Shown here: positions 18,429 to 27,849 of the stretch, piece by piece
Layout of the letters: every line of letters begins with the position of its first letter
How positions within the stretch are numbered: position 1 is the first letter of the stretch
DNA from: Corynebacterium lizhenjunii
Lineage (GTDB): Bacteria; Actinomycetota; Actinomycetes; Mycobacteriales; Mycobacteriaceae
Length of the DNA: 64,000 bases
Direction: 5' to 3'
Assembly: GCF_011038655.2 (NCBI RefSeq)
Contig: NZ_CP064954.1
Location: 372,001 to 436,000, forward strand
Notes under the pieces: model-generated
Databases searched by the model: none
What the model was told of the DNA's origin: nothing
The model's input: the letters and a program-made list of their open reading frames with translations, nothing else
Program-made: the position numbers and the translations under genes

Positions 18429-18782
18429 TTAGGCCTTCTTAGTGGCTTTCTTCGTAGCCTTGGTGGACTTCTTGGTGGCCTTCGTAGACTTCTTTGTAGC
18501 TTTCTTGGTGGCCTTCTTCGTTGCCTTTTTAGTGGCCTTCTTAGAAGCCTTCTTCGAGGCCTTCTTGCTAGACTTCTTCGGCGCTAGCTCTTCTTGCTCC
18601 GCCAGAACTTTCTTGTGTACCAGGCCTGCAGGCTCCACGCCCAGCATGGACATCAGCGTCACGCCGTCAAGGAAGTCCTGCGCATATGTGGCCACAATTC
18701 GCCGCGCCGCCTGGGCGGTCTCTTCCTCCAGGACATGCGCATTATCCGCATTAGGCTGAATATCAGTGACCTTTGGTGGCAC
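18429..18782 (-). CDS. Small protein with histone-H1-like Lys/Ala/Thr tail
   Basis: A 117-residue protein. The first 65 residues look helical (VLEEETAQAARRIVATYAQDFLDGVTLMSMLGV); from about residue 68 there are some ten near-perfect KKATKKS-type repeats to the end, without acidic residues. Such tails occur in actinobacterial HupB-like and other nucleoid- or RNA-binding proteins. The N-terminus is not a HU fold, so this is not HupB. Located 10 bases before otsA and 62 bases after thrE. Function unknown; nucleic-acid binding is inference from charge. Confidence 0.7.
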   Translation of the reverse strand: MPPKVTDIQPNADNAHVLEEETAQAARRIVATYAQDFLDGVTLMSMLGVEPAGLVHKKVLAEQEELAPKKSSKKASKKASKKATKKATKKATKKATKKSTKATKKSTKATKKATKKA

Positions 18783-18843
18783 GGAGGGCTCCTTTAAGCT
18801 CGAACTAGGAAATATGAAGCGTCAAGCGTCCAATTCTACGCTA

Positions 18844-20634
18844 TTATCCCTGCCTAGGGCTAACTCCGGGATCATCTGGGGAGGACGAGCCCTCCGCCAA
18901 CGGCAGCGAGAGTGCCTCCCATGTATCGGTGACGGGATCCAACTGGTCCAGCACCTCCAAGACCTCTGTGGAATCCCATGCTTCCAGCTGCTCTTTGTAG
19001 GCCTCGTCCTGCTTGGAGCGCACGTCCGCACCTGCAAAGGACCCCGTGGGGGTCGCCGCCGCAGGGGTGTTCCGGTCCGGCTGTGGGCCTTGCACCGGTG
19101 GCGGCACCGGCCGGGTGAGCTTGGGGGCAAACGGGGATAGCGGAACGCGGGGAATCCGTGGCGCCCGTGTGGCCAAGTTGCGGGCCTGTTGGAAGGAAAA
19201 CCGGCCCAAGCGCTTAAAGGCAGAGTACGGCCGGAAGTGCTGCGGGCGGCGCAGTCGGCGTGCACCGCGCTCGCCTAAGACCACCCCGGCCGCCACCGCG
19301 CCGGCAATAGCCAATGCCGTAGCCAGGTTGCTAAACCCGGTGATGATTTGCTCGTTAATAGTGGCATACATCCCGCGGTACAACGTCACGCCCGGCAGCA
19401 TGGGCGTATAGCCAATAATCATGGTGATCAGTGGCGGAATGTAGTACCTGCGGGCCAGCAAACCGCCGGCCAAGCCCACTGCAATAGCCGCAATGCCGCA
19501 GGCAATCACCGTACCCACCCCAAAGGGAATGACCACAAAGTAATAAAACACCATGCCAGCAGCCGCTGTCAGCCCGGAGATGATTACTTCCTTCCACGTG
19601 GCATAGACCGCATAAGCAAACGCAGCCGAACCAATGGATCCCGTCAAAATCAGCAGCGGAACCTGGTGGTAGACGGGAGGGGCGGTGGTCTCCAGGGGAG
19701 GCAGGGGGACTCCGAGGGCATCGGCAAGCTGAATGCCAATGCCCACCCCGCCCACAATGGCACCTGTAGCCATCATGGCCTCGAAGAAGCGCGCGGAAGA
19801 AGTCACCGGGGCGCGCGTGATGCCGTCCACCAGACACTGCACCAGTGTCAGGCCCGCCACCAGCACAATAATGCCTGAACCAATAATCTGCGAAGGGATT
19901 AGAGTTACGCCCATGTGCGCGGCCACGTTATATAACGCCGCGGCCGGCAACACCGCAATCACCCCGCCCACAATGTTCTGGTAGAACGTGGGCACCCGCA
20001 GCCGCGCCAGGTAGGCATTCACACCCATCACTGTCAGTGCGATGAGGAAGGTGACCACCGCTGTCAGCGCCCCGCCGCCCAGCATCACCGAAAATCCCGC
20101 GCCCATAACGCCCCAACCCACCAAGGTCGGGCCCACCGAACGCGGCGGCGGCATGCGGTCAATCTCATCCAAAATGCGCTCCGCCAACGCCGGGGGAGTA
20201 GAACCGGAATGGATGGAGCGAATCAGCTTATCTACGGCCGAGAGCTTAGAGAAGTTCACGTCTATACCCGGCGCCACCCTAAAGACGTGCAGTGGCCTGC
20301 GGTCTGCGCCCGTACCCACGTTGGTGTGGATGGTGATGGTGTTCATCATGATATCCACGTGGCAGTAATGCAGACCGTACGATGCCGCCGCCAAATACAC
20401 CTGTGCCCGCGCGTCCGCATTGGACGTGCCCGCGCAAATCAGCAGCTCCCCAATGCGCGCCGCAATCTCCATCACGCCGGTGACCTGCGCTGGGTCCGTC
20501 AAGTCCACCGGCGCCAGCGGGGAGGGTGGCGGGGCGGCCCGGGCCGTATCAATAGTGGCAATCCGGTGGCGCGAACTCGCAAATACCGCGCTCAACTTAT
20601 CTTTCCAAGAACCCACTGGTGGTACTTTCTCCAC
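18844..20634 (-). CDS. thrE: Threonine/serine exporter ThrE
   Basis: A 596-residue inner-membrane exporter of threonine and serine. An N-terminal cytoplasmic DUF1212 region (VMEIAARIGELLICAGTSNADAR, then HVDIMMNTITIHTN) is followed by about ten helices spanning DUF1212 and DUF3815. The ~120-residue Pro/Arg-rich C-terminal extension after the last helix is longer than in C. glutamicum ThrE. Position upstream of the otsA region matches C. glutamicum. QLADALGV covers a copy of the dispersed word (19714-19728). Confidence 0.9.
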   Translation of the reverse strand: MEKVPPVGSWKDKLSAVFASSRHRIATIDTARAAPPPSPLAPVDLTDPAQVTGVMEIAARIGELLICAGTSNADARAQVYLAAASYGLHYCHVDIMMNTITIHTNVGTGADRRPLHVFRVAPGIDVNFSKLSAVDKLIRSIHSGSTPPALAERILDEIDRMPPPRSVGPTLVGWGVMGAGFSVMLGGGALTAVVTFLIALTVMGVNAYLARLRVPTFYQNIVGGVIAVLPAAALYNVAAHMGVTLIPSQIIGSGIIVLVAGLTLVQCLVDGITRAPVTSSARFFEAMMATGAIVGGVGIGIQLADALGVPLPPLETTAPPVYHQVPLLILTGSIGSAAFAYAVYATWKEVIISGLTAAAGMVFYYFVVIPFGVGTVIACGIAAIAVGLAGGLLARRYYIPPLITMIIGYTPMLPGVTLYRGMYATINEQIITGFSNLATALAIAGAVAAGVVLGERGARRLRRPQHFRPYSAFKRLGRFSFQQARNLATRAPRIPRVPLSPFAPKLTRPVPPPVQGPQPDRNTPAAATPTGSFAGADVRSKQDEAYKEQLEAWDSTEVLEVLDQLDPVTDTWEALSLPLAEGSSSPDDPGVSPRQG

Positions 20635-20751
20635 GCCCTTGTGCCTACGCTCTCATGCCAACAAACTCACTCGCTGCGACTCCCGCAGCCTGACTGCAAC
20701 TCTAGCCATCGCCTGGCCGTGCGCGCACATGGGTGCTCTAGCTTGCCTTAG

Positions 20752-20766
20752 CTTGCCGATGCCCCC
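20752..20766 (+). repeat. Intergenic perfect copy of the dispersed 15-base word
   Basis: CTTGCCGATGCCCCC between thrE and tRNA-Thr, outside any gene. Five exact copies of this 15-mer occur in the window (others at 1253-1267 and 37786-37800 on the minus strand, 15101-15115 and 35786-35800 on the plus). The rest of 20635-20906 shows no gene. Confidence 0.85.
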
Positions 20767-20906
20767 TATCGTCCCTCTGGCATCTGCGCAGCCCGGCGCC
20801 GGAGCTTGCCCTGCTGCGCGCTGACGCTTGCGCAGCCGGGCGCTGGGAAGTAGGAAAACTGCGTGACGGTGTTGTAGCATGTGGTGGTTGTGCCCGTGGG
20901 CACCGC

Positions 20907-20982
20907 GCTGGAGTGGCGCAATTGGTAGCGCAACGCACTTGTAATGCGTAGGTTGCGAGTTCAAGTCTCGTCTCCAGCCCCA
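20907..20982 (+). tRNA. tRNA-Thr (anticodon TGT)
   Basis: A complete cloverleaf: acceptor arms GCTGGAG/CTCCAGC (20907-20913 with 20972-20978), D arm with AATTGGTA loop, anticodon stem ACGCA/TGCGT with loop CTTGTAA (anticodon TGT at 20940-20942), T loop GTTCAAGTC, and an encoded CCA at 20980-20982. Reads ACA codons. The accessory ncRNA/rloB block begins directly after it, as is common for insertions next to tRNA genes, though I found no repeat of the tRNA 3' end or integrase. Confidence 0.95.
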
Positions 20983-20992
20983 TTCTTAGACC

Positions 20993-21020
20993 TTGCGATT
21001 TTTACTAGCCACGTTATACT
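20993..21020 (+). promoter_or_regulatory. Strong sigma-A-type promoter after tRNA-Thr
   Basis: TTGCGA (20993-20998), 16-base spacer, TATACT (21015-21020). It would start transcription near 21027, just ahead of the hairpin-rich segment. Confidence 0.6.
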
Positions 21021-21026
21021 GGGATC

Positions 21027-21222
21027 AACAGTTTGGTTGCCGGTCGCGACCAGGCTGGAAAATGAAAGGCTCCCCAGCCAGGGGCAAACTGACTGAGGAG
21101 CCTCGGACCTAGCGGCCCTAGAGGAGTTCCTTTATAAACTCCACTATCGCGGTCGCGAACCGCGTTAACTCGCTCGCCAGCTTCACCTTTGCCGGATCGC
21201 TGGGGGCGAGTTTCTTTTTTCG
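21027..21222 (+). ncRNA. Candidate structured small RNA upstream of the ATPase/RloB pair
   Basis: A ~195-base unit bounded by a good promoter and a T-rich terminator. It contains a GGTCGCGACC palindrome (21042-21051), a stem AGGCTCC/GGAGCCT (21067-21073 with 21097-21103) with an inner CCCC/GGGG option, a hairpin GGAGTT/AACTCC (21123-21142), a hairpin CGCGGT/ACCGCG with a 5-base loop (21148-21164), and a closing long-range stem AACTCGC/GCGAGTT (21167-21173 with 21206-21212) followed by TTTCTTTTTT. The only ORF is a 16-codon frame at 21062 with no SD. It could be a free ncRNA or a leader/attenuator for the downstream pair. Confidence 0.5.
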
Positions 21223-21314
21223 GGCGTTGTCCGAATGTCCGACAGTGGCGACTTAAGTTCGGGTATTGCGTAAATTTTAACCAAATTGCTGGTTTCTCTA
21301 GTAGGGTTTGGTGA

Positions 21315-22727
21315 ATGAAGCCTGATGAGAATCGTTGGCACTCGGATGACCGGGGTCTAAGCCTGTTGTCTTTTACGGCAGCAAATCATCGCAGCATTCT
21401 TGAGGCGCAAACATTGACGCTGATGAGCGGGCATAATGTGGCGAAAGCTCCCGAAAAGGGCTGGATCTCGGTTATTCATCCGGTTACTGTCCTTATGGGA
21501 CCGAACGGTGCGGGAAAGAGCAATCTGCTAGACGCGCTGCATTTTGCGCTACATGTGATACGTCTTTCGGCCACATCTTGGCAGTCGATAGGCGCTGGCG
21601 CGCCGAAGCCAAATAGGCCTTTTCGGTTGGGGAATGAATCCGGCACTGTCCCCAGTACATATGAGTTTGAATTTGTCTTGGACGGAATGCGTTATGTCTA
21701 CGGCTTCGAATGGCGCTATGACGGCATGCACCGGGAGTGGTTAAGTAGGGTGCCGGGCTCTCGATGGACTGTGTGCTTTGACCGGTTACGTGGCGAAGTG
21801 ATTGATTGGAATAAGTCTTTTATGCCTGCATCGGCCGTTAGAGAGCTGGGAAAGGTGATGGACACTGAGCTGGTGATGTCCGTCGCTCTGCGCAGTGAGC
21901 ATTCAGTCTTGGGTGGGATTGCTCGCGGTCTGGTCAAGGGGTGTGCGTTTATCCCGGTGGGAGAGAGCTCTCAAAGGCATCGTGAGCGCCAGCTGGCAGC
22001 GTTGATTCGGTCAGGAGATTTGAATCTCGATGATGTCTCTCAGCTCTTGATTGCTGCGGACACCGGAATTCGTGAGGTGACACTGGAGCATCGTAGGCTC
22101 CCGCCCGAAGACTTTGAGCGCTTGCAGAACGTTGCGGCTGCGCTTACTGGGGCATCGGGATCGGGTGACCGGGGGGCAGTGGAAATTGCCAAGGTATCCG
22201 ATGATGATTTGGCTACTTTGGTCCACACGTTTCAATTCCTTCATGAAGGAGAAGGCGATGCAGAAGACCGCAAGATTTCACTTGGCGATGAGTCCACTGG
22301 AACCCGGGCTTGGCTGTCCATAGCGCCCACTGTGCTCAAAACGCTACGGGCTGGTTCAGTACTGATAGCTGACGAACTGGATTCCAGCCTTCATCAGTCG
22401 CTGGTCGAAATGCTCATCCGAGCTTTTACTGATGAGGCCACTAATCCGCATGGAGCCCAGCTACTCTTTAGCTCTCATAACACCAATTTTTTGGAGCATT
22501 CCCGGGAGCTTGGGATCCGCCCTGGTTGTATTTGGTTTATCGAAAAGCAGCCCAACGGTAGTTCTGACTTGTTTAGCCTTGCAGATTTCCCAAATCACGA
22601 GGCAGCGAATTATGAGCGGCGCTATCTCAGTGGGCGCTATGCGGCGTTGCCGCGGGTTTCGCCTTCGATTTTGCGTGGTCTGGTACTCGCTGAAGGTGAT
22701 GGCGGAGAGGAGGTGAATCGTGGCTAA
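21315..22727 (+). CDS. AAA-family ATPase (RloA-/AbiEii-like, SMC/OLD-type) of a candidate defence pair
   Basis: A 470-residue ABC/SMC-like ATPase without transmembrane segments. Walker A GPNGAGKSN at residues 62-70 follows an N-terminal FTAANHRSI strand typical of AAA_15/AAA_21 proteins; Walker B with catalytic Glu is VLIADELDSSLH; the switch His is in LLFSSHNTNFLE. It lacks its own Toprim nuclease domain. The partner RloB gene overlaps its end by 8 bases. ATPase + separate Toprim-like protein resembles the plan of PARIS (AriA/AriB) and OLD-type anti-phage systems; a defence role is inference. Codon use is visibly less GC-rich than the neighbours, and the block lacks the dispersed word, suggesting transfer. 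Confidence 0.85.
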   Translation: MKPDENRWHSDDRGLSLLSFTAANHRSILEAQTLTLMSGHNVAKAPEKGWISVIHPVTVLMGPNGAGKSNLLDALHFALHVIRLSATSWQSIGAGAPKPNRPFRLGNESGTVPSTYEFEFVLDGMRYVYGFEWRYDGMHREWLSRVPGSRWTVCFDRLRGEVIDWNKSFMPASAVRELGKVMDTELVMSVALRSEHSVLGGIARGLVKGCAFIPVGESSQRHRERQLAALIRSGDLNLDDVSQLLIAADTGIREVTLEHRRLPPEDFERLQNVAAALTGASGSGDRGAVEIAKVSDDDLATLVHTFQFLHEGEGDAEDRKISLGDESTGTRAWLSIAPTVLKTLRAGSVLIADELDSSLHQSLVEMLIRAFTDEATNPHGAQLLFSSHNTNFLEHSRELGIRPGCIWFIEKQPNGSSDLFSLADFPNHEAANYERRYLSGRYAALPRVSPSILRGLVLAEGDGGEEVNRG

Positions 22728-23373
22728 AGGCGCTAGGGCTGCCGGACCGCGTGCTCGCAGGCTGCGGCAAAGTCGGAGCGAGATCAAAGATAGATATTTG
22801 GTCGTCACTGAGGGCTTAGTGACTGAGCCCCGCTACTTTGAAGGGATCCAGCGGCAACTCGAACGCGTGCAGATTGTGGTTGATCCTAAACCTGGGCGGA
22901 AGCAGTGGGAATCAAATCCACGAGCCGTGGTGGAGCACTGTGTGGAACGGCGTAATAACGACTTAAAAGATTGTGGAAAGGGGACCAGGGACAAGGACCC
23001 ATTCCGGGCAGTATTTGCCGTAGTTGACGTTGATCAGTGGGATCTTCCCCCAAAGGGTGGTGGGCCAAGTCAACTACAACAAGCGATTTCGCTTGCGCAA
23101 GCGGAAGGCGTGAACCTGATTATCTCGAATTGCAAATTCGAAGTCTGGTTGCTGTACCACGTACGCGAGAAGATTGGGGTTGGGTGTTCGAGCCTGTCTA
23201 GTAGTTGTGAGAGTAGTGGGTTGCTCGAGGGCAAGAATTTGTCAAAGTCCTTTCCATTCGGGGACTATAAAGTTGCTTGTCAACGAGCGGATTCGCAGAG
23301 CTTATCTGAGTTTGGGAATGTGGGCTCTTACCCCTCAACTGCTATGCCGCGTTTCTTTGACATAGTCGCATAG
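22720..23373 (+). CDS. rloB: RloB-family Toprim-like protein
   Basis: A 217-residue protein starting at GTG 22720 with SD GGAGAGGAGG, overlapping the ATPase stop. RloB hallmarks: LVVTEGLVTEPRYFEGI (Glu31 in the Toprim-like E motif), FAVVDVDQWD (Asp103-x-Asp105), and LIISNCKFEVWLLYHV. These residues fit a metal-dependent Toprim nuclease core. RloA/RloB genes were first noted within restriction-modification loci, and related ATPase-Toprim pairs abort phage infection; here no restriction genes are present. It ends about 60 bases before the groEL2 control region. Confidence 0.8.
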   Translation: MAKGARAAGPRARRLRQSRSEIKDRYLVVTEGLVTEPRYFEGIQRQLERVQIVVDPKPGRKQWESNPRAVVEHCVERRNNDLKDCGKGTRDKDPFRAVFAVVDVDQWDLPPKGGGPSQLQQAISLAQAEGVNLIISNCKFEVWLLYHVREKIGVGCSSLSSSCESSGLLEGKNLSKSFPFGDYKVACQRADSQSLSEFGNVGSYPSTAMPRFFDIVA

Positions 23374-23432
23374 CCACTCGCTCCTCCACGTCCGTCAGCA
23401 CCCCTCCCGCCACGCCGAGAGCGAACAATCTT

Positions 23433-23490
23433 GCACTCACCCCAGGGGAGTGCCAGAATGGACGCTAGCACTCGGCAACCCCCAGTGCTA
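23433..23490 (+). promoter_or_regulatory. groEL2 promoter with two CIRCE (HrcA) operators
   Basis: CIRCE 1: TTGCACTC-N9-GAGTGCCA (23433-23457). CIRCE 2: TAGCACTC-N9-CAGTGCTA (23466-23490). A promoter is interleaved: -35 TTGCAC (23433-23438), 17-base spacer, -10 CAGAAT (23456-23461). HrcA bound to either site would block RNA polymerase. 23374-23621 holds no gene. Confidence 0.85.
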
Positions 23491-23615
23491 GAAATTTCCC
23501 TCCTTTGGAGTTGAGGTTGGTCCCACACTCGCCAGCCGTGCCGTCGCGGGCGTCTTCGAAGGATAGGCGTTGAGTGTCGTCTACAGACAAATCATTACGC
23601 TTTAAGGAGTACTGA

Positions 23616-25262
<1,647 letters not shown>

Positions 25263-25277
25263 TCTGCCGATGCCCCC
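25263..25277 (+). repeat. Copy of the dispersed word just after groEL2 stop
   Basis: TCTGCCGATGCCCCC begins one base after the groEL2 stop, outside coding sequence. Confidence 0.85.
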
Positions 25278-25394
25278 TTAAAGGCCCTTCTCTGCCCCTA
25301 CCGCGCCTTATGCGCGCGTGTGGCAGTCCCAAGGGCCGCACTCAGGCTCCTTCTTGGCCCCAGCGGGCTTGCTCGTCTCCTTCGGGGCCTTGCT

Positions 25395-25434
25395 AGCTCC
25401 CCAGTGTGCCTTTTAGGCCTCTAGGGGAGCTTTT
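25395..25434 (+). terminator. Probable groEL2 terminator
   Basis: AGCTCCCC (25395-25402) pairs with GGGGAGCT (25424-25431) and is followed by TTTT. Confidence 0.55.
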
Positions 25435-25937
25435 GCCGTGTTTGGGGGCGTGTCGCAACGGCTGGAGCGCGCAGGCATGGTCTATAAGGCTTGATTCGTT
25501 TCGGGTTTCCTGGATTGCGGGCCGTGGATGGTGACAGGGAATGTCGCCTAGATTCCTGCTCAACTCGATGCTGGCGGGCGCCGGTGATTTGAAAACTGCC
25601 GCTGCGACAGTTGTTAATTTCTGGGGTTTGGTTCGACTCATGTGGCTCTTGAGGGGGGGGCAAGGGCTGCCGCCGGGCTTCCAATACCCCCGGAATGGGG
25701 TAACTGGCGTGTCGTCTGGAGAAAAACTTTTCAAGCATTTTCGCTGCTGTGACCAGTGAACATCGCGCTGTATTTCATGGCCGTTACACAATTGTTGCCA
25801 TTTTCTCGGCGTTGCCGCTGACCAGCGCGAAAACCGCCAGGTCCAGGGGTTTCTGGCAAAACCCTGCCTGGTTCCGGTGAGTCGGCCTACGCTAGCGACG
25901 GTTTGTGAGCTCGCTGTGAGTGTGACGGATTTCCGGC
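25435..25937. other. Intergenic region without a convincing gene
   Basis: About 500 bases between groEL2 and the porH promoter. Short open frames exist on both strands but lack family resemblance and good start signals. A run of eight G lies near 25653. Probably a long upstream regulatory region for the abundant porins. Confidence 0.5.
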
Positions 25938-25965
25938 TTGATCTTTGGCGAGCGCATGGCATGAT
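25938..25965 (+). promoter_or_regulatory. Candidate porH-porA promoter
   Basis: TTGATC (25938-25943), 16-base spacer, CATGAT (25960-25965), giving a leader of about 80 bases ending in AAGGAG 8 bases before the porH ATG. Confidence 0.45.
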
Positions 25966-26049
25966 AGTTGTCTGTGACGCCCTGCAGGGTGTCTGCATAA
26001 CACGCAAACCCCTCGGGCTTTATGCTCGACCTATTCAAGGAGTTCACGT

Positions 26050-26256
26050 ATGGACCTCTCCACCATCCAGATGCACCTGGACAACTTTGCTACCACCTGG
26101 GACAACTGGGCTAAGCTGTTCAAGGGTGTTGTCAGCGCCTTCACCAACGTCGACAATGCCGTTAACTTCCTGTCTTCTAAGGGTGACTTCGCTGACAAGG
26201 GTGCTGACACCGCTGCTGGCTGGTTCCCGAAGACCGTAGAGGCTGCTAAGAAGTAA
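26050..26256 (+). CDS. porH: Outer-membrane channel subunit PorH
   Basis: A 68-residue acidic helical peptide, MDLSTIQMHLDNFATTWDNW at its start, without a signal peptide, like the PorH subunit that forms heteromeric channels with PorA in the corynebacterial mycomembrane. The SD is AAGGAG at 26037-26042. Identification rests on size, amphipathic helix pattern and conserved position groEL2-porH-porA-ppk2; sequences of these porins vary strongly among species. In C. glutamicum both subunits carry O-linked mycolate on Ser; several Ser are available here. Confidence 0.8.
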   Translation: MDLSTIQMHLDNFATTWDNWAKLFKGVVSAFTNVDNAVNFLSSKGDFADKGADTAAGWFPKTVEAAKK

Positions 26257-26272
26257 GCTATCTCTGGCCCTG

Positions 26273-26299
26273 GTGTGAAGGCGAAAGGCACCTTCACAC
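26273..26299 (+). terminator. Stem-loop between porH and porA
   Basis: A perfect 9-bp stem GTGTGAAGG/CCTTCACAC (26273-26281 with 26291-26299) and 9-base loop, with no T-run. More likely a processing or stability element tuning porH versus porA levels than a full terminator. Confidence 0.55.
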
Positions 26300-26332
26300 T
26301 TCTCACTACATCTTCCACTTTAAGGAGTAAAA

Positions 26333-26482
26333 ATGGATAACAACACTGCAGCTGCTGGCTGGGGCAATTTCGTTACCGGTTCTTCCGGCTTCGCTGCTGA
26401 CCTAGGCCGCATTGCTGACTGGTTCTCCCCGTTCACCTCTATTGCTTCCGCAATCTCCAAGCTGATCGGCCTGATCAACTAG
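26333..26482 (+). CDS. porA: Outer-membrane channel subunit PorA
   Basis: A 49-residue peptide, MDNNTAAAGWGNFVTGSSGF at its start, ending ISKLIGLIN. It has no signal peptide and forms one amphipathic helix, as expected for the main mycomembrane channel peptide PorA (45 residues in C. glutamicum, which ends similarly in DLIGLLG). A strong SD (TTTAAGGAG) lies 8 bases upstream. Paired with PorH 76 bases before it, under one promoter. Too short for routine ORF calling. Confidence 0.82.
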   Translation: MDNNTAAAGWGNFVTGSSGFAADLGRIADWFSPFTSIASAISKLIGLIN

Positions 26483-26504
26483 TCTGAACGGCTCAGAAGC
26501 TGCT

Positions 26505-26531
26505 AGACCTCACCTCCGGGTGGGGTCTTTT
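26505..26531 (+). terminator. Rho-independent terminator after porA
   Basis: AGACCTCACC-TCCG-GGTGGGGTCT followed by TTTT, a strong terminator for the porin transcript. Confidence 0.85.
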
Positions 26532-26596
26532 GCATGTGGGGGAGGGTCGGGGGTTATGGTGGCTGGCTTTGCTGGCCAGGGGGCTAAAATGGGGTT

Positions 26597-27496
26597 ATGG
26601 CTGATATTAAAGAAGATGACCTTCCCGAAATTGACCTGGCTAAAACCGAGGGCTACGTCGTTGACGATACGGATGAGGATGATCCGGCGCTGATTATGCC
26701 GGATGGCTCGCCCATCAACACGTGGCGGGAAAATTACCCTTATGCGGAGCGTATGACGCGCGATGAGTATGAGGCCACCAAGCGTGCGCTGCAGATTGAG
26801 CTACTGAAATGGCAGAACTGGACCAAGGAAACCGGCCAGCGCCACATCATTCTCTTTGAGGGGCGCGACGCTGCCGGTAAGGGCGGTACTATCAAGCGTT
26901 TCAATGAGCATCTCAATCCGCGCGGTGCGCGTACTGTGGCACTGGAAAAACCCTCCCCGCGCGAGTCCACCTCCTGGTACTTCCAGCGCTATATTCAGCA
27001 TTTCCCGGCCGGTGGAGAGATTGTGTTCTTTGACCGCTCCTGGTACAACCGCTCCGGCGTGGAGCGCGTGATGGGCTTTTGTACGGAATCCCAGCACGCG
27101 GAGTTCCTGCGCGAGGTCCCCATGCTGGAAAACATGATCCTGGGCTCCGGTATTAGTCTGACCAAGCTGTGGTTCTCTGTGACGCGCAAGGAGCAGCGCA
27201 CCCGCTTTGCTATCCGGCAGATTGATCCAGTGCGCCAGTGGAAGCTCTCGCCCATGGATTTGGCCTCGCTGGATAAGTGGGACGACTACACCCGTGCTAA
27301 GGAAGAGCAGTTCCGCTACACGGATACCGACGAGTCCCCCTGGATCACCATTAAGTCCAACGATAAGAAGCGGGCCCGCATCAACGCCATGCGCTACGTC
27401 TTGTCCAAGTTTGAATACACCAACAAGGATTATGACGTGGTGGGGGAGCCGGACGAGAACATCGTTAAGCGCGGTCGGGACCAGATAGGGGACTAG
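26597..27496 (+). CDS. ppk2: Polyphosphate kinase 2
   Basis: A 299-residue P-loop kinase using polyphosphate to phosphorylate nucleoside diphosphates (or the reverse). Walker A EGRDAAGKGG, lid KPSPRESTSWYFQRY, and Walker B FFDRSWYNRSGVERVMGF are intact in a one-domain protein of standard size. The N-terminus is acidic. Gene order with porA is that of C. glutamicum ppk2B. A terminator follows the stop. Confidence 0.95.
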   Translation: MADIKEDDLPEIDLAKTEGYVVDDTDEDDPALIMPDGSPINTWRENYPYAERMTRDEYEATKRALQIELLKWQNWTKETGQRHIILFEGRDAAGKGGTIKRFNEHLNPRGARTVALEKPSPRESTSWYFQRYIQHFPAGGEIVFFDRSWYNRSGVERVMGFCTESQHAEFLREVPMLENMILGSGISLTKLWFSVTRKEQRTRFAIRQIDPVRQWKLSPMDLASLDKWDDYTRAKEEQFRYTDTDESPWITIKSNDKKRARINAMRYVLSKFEYTNKDYDVVGEPDENIVKRGRDQIGD

Positions 27497-27513
27497 CCGC
27501 ACACCGCTTTCTG

Positions 27514-27565
27514 CGCCCTCTTAGCTGCGCGAGCCACGCGCTCGCAGTCTGCTAAGGGGGCGTTT
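27514..27565 (+). terminator. Terminator after ppk2
   Basis: CGCCCTCTTAGC (27514-27525) pairs with GCTAAGGGGGCG (27551-27562), enclosing an inner GCGAGC/GCTCGC hairpin, followed by TTT. The remaining 27566-27933 shows no gene, only the upstream control region of the acyl-CoA synthetase. Confidence 0.7.
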
Positions 27566-27849
27566 GTTGTGTTCGGGGGCGCTCGGTGCGCTTGTGGTGG
27601 TGCCTGTGGGTGGTTTTGTGCTTCTGGGGTGCGCGTGGGGCAGGCTTGAAGCGCGCTCAGGAAGGCGAATAGTAATTAGCTTTATTCGCGGTCCGTCGGT
27701 GTCATGTGTTTGAGCCGGGGAGGTGGCGTGGAAAGATTCCCCTTGGCGGTTGCAAATTTTTCAGCTGAATGTGCAGGCAGGCGGATAGAAAGGTGCGGTG
27801 CACGTCGTGTCCTGTTTGATCTGTGAGGGGTATCACGCTAGCATTTCAG

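Noticed and set aside
20907-23373. Complete integrative element at tRNA-Thr
   Set aside because: No integrase or duplicated tRNA 3' end was found, so only an acquired block is claimed.
25541-25759. Small frame between groEL2 and porH
   Set aside because: No SD, no resemblance, and codon pattern unlike neighbouring genes.
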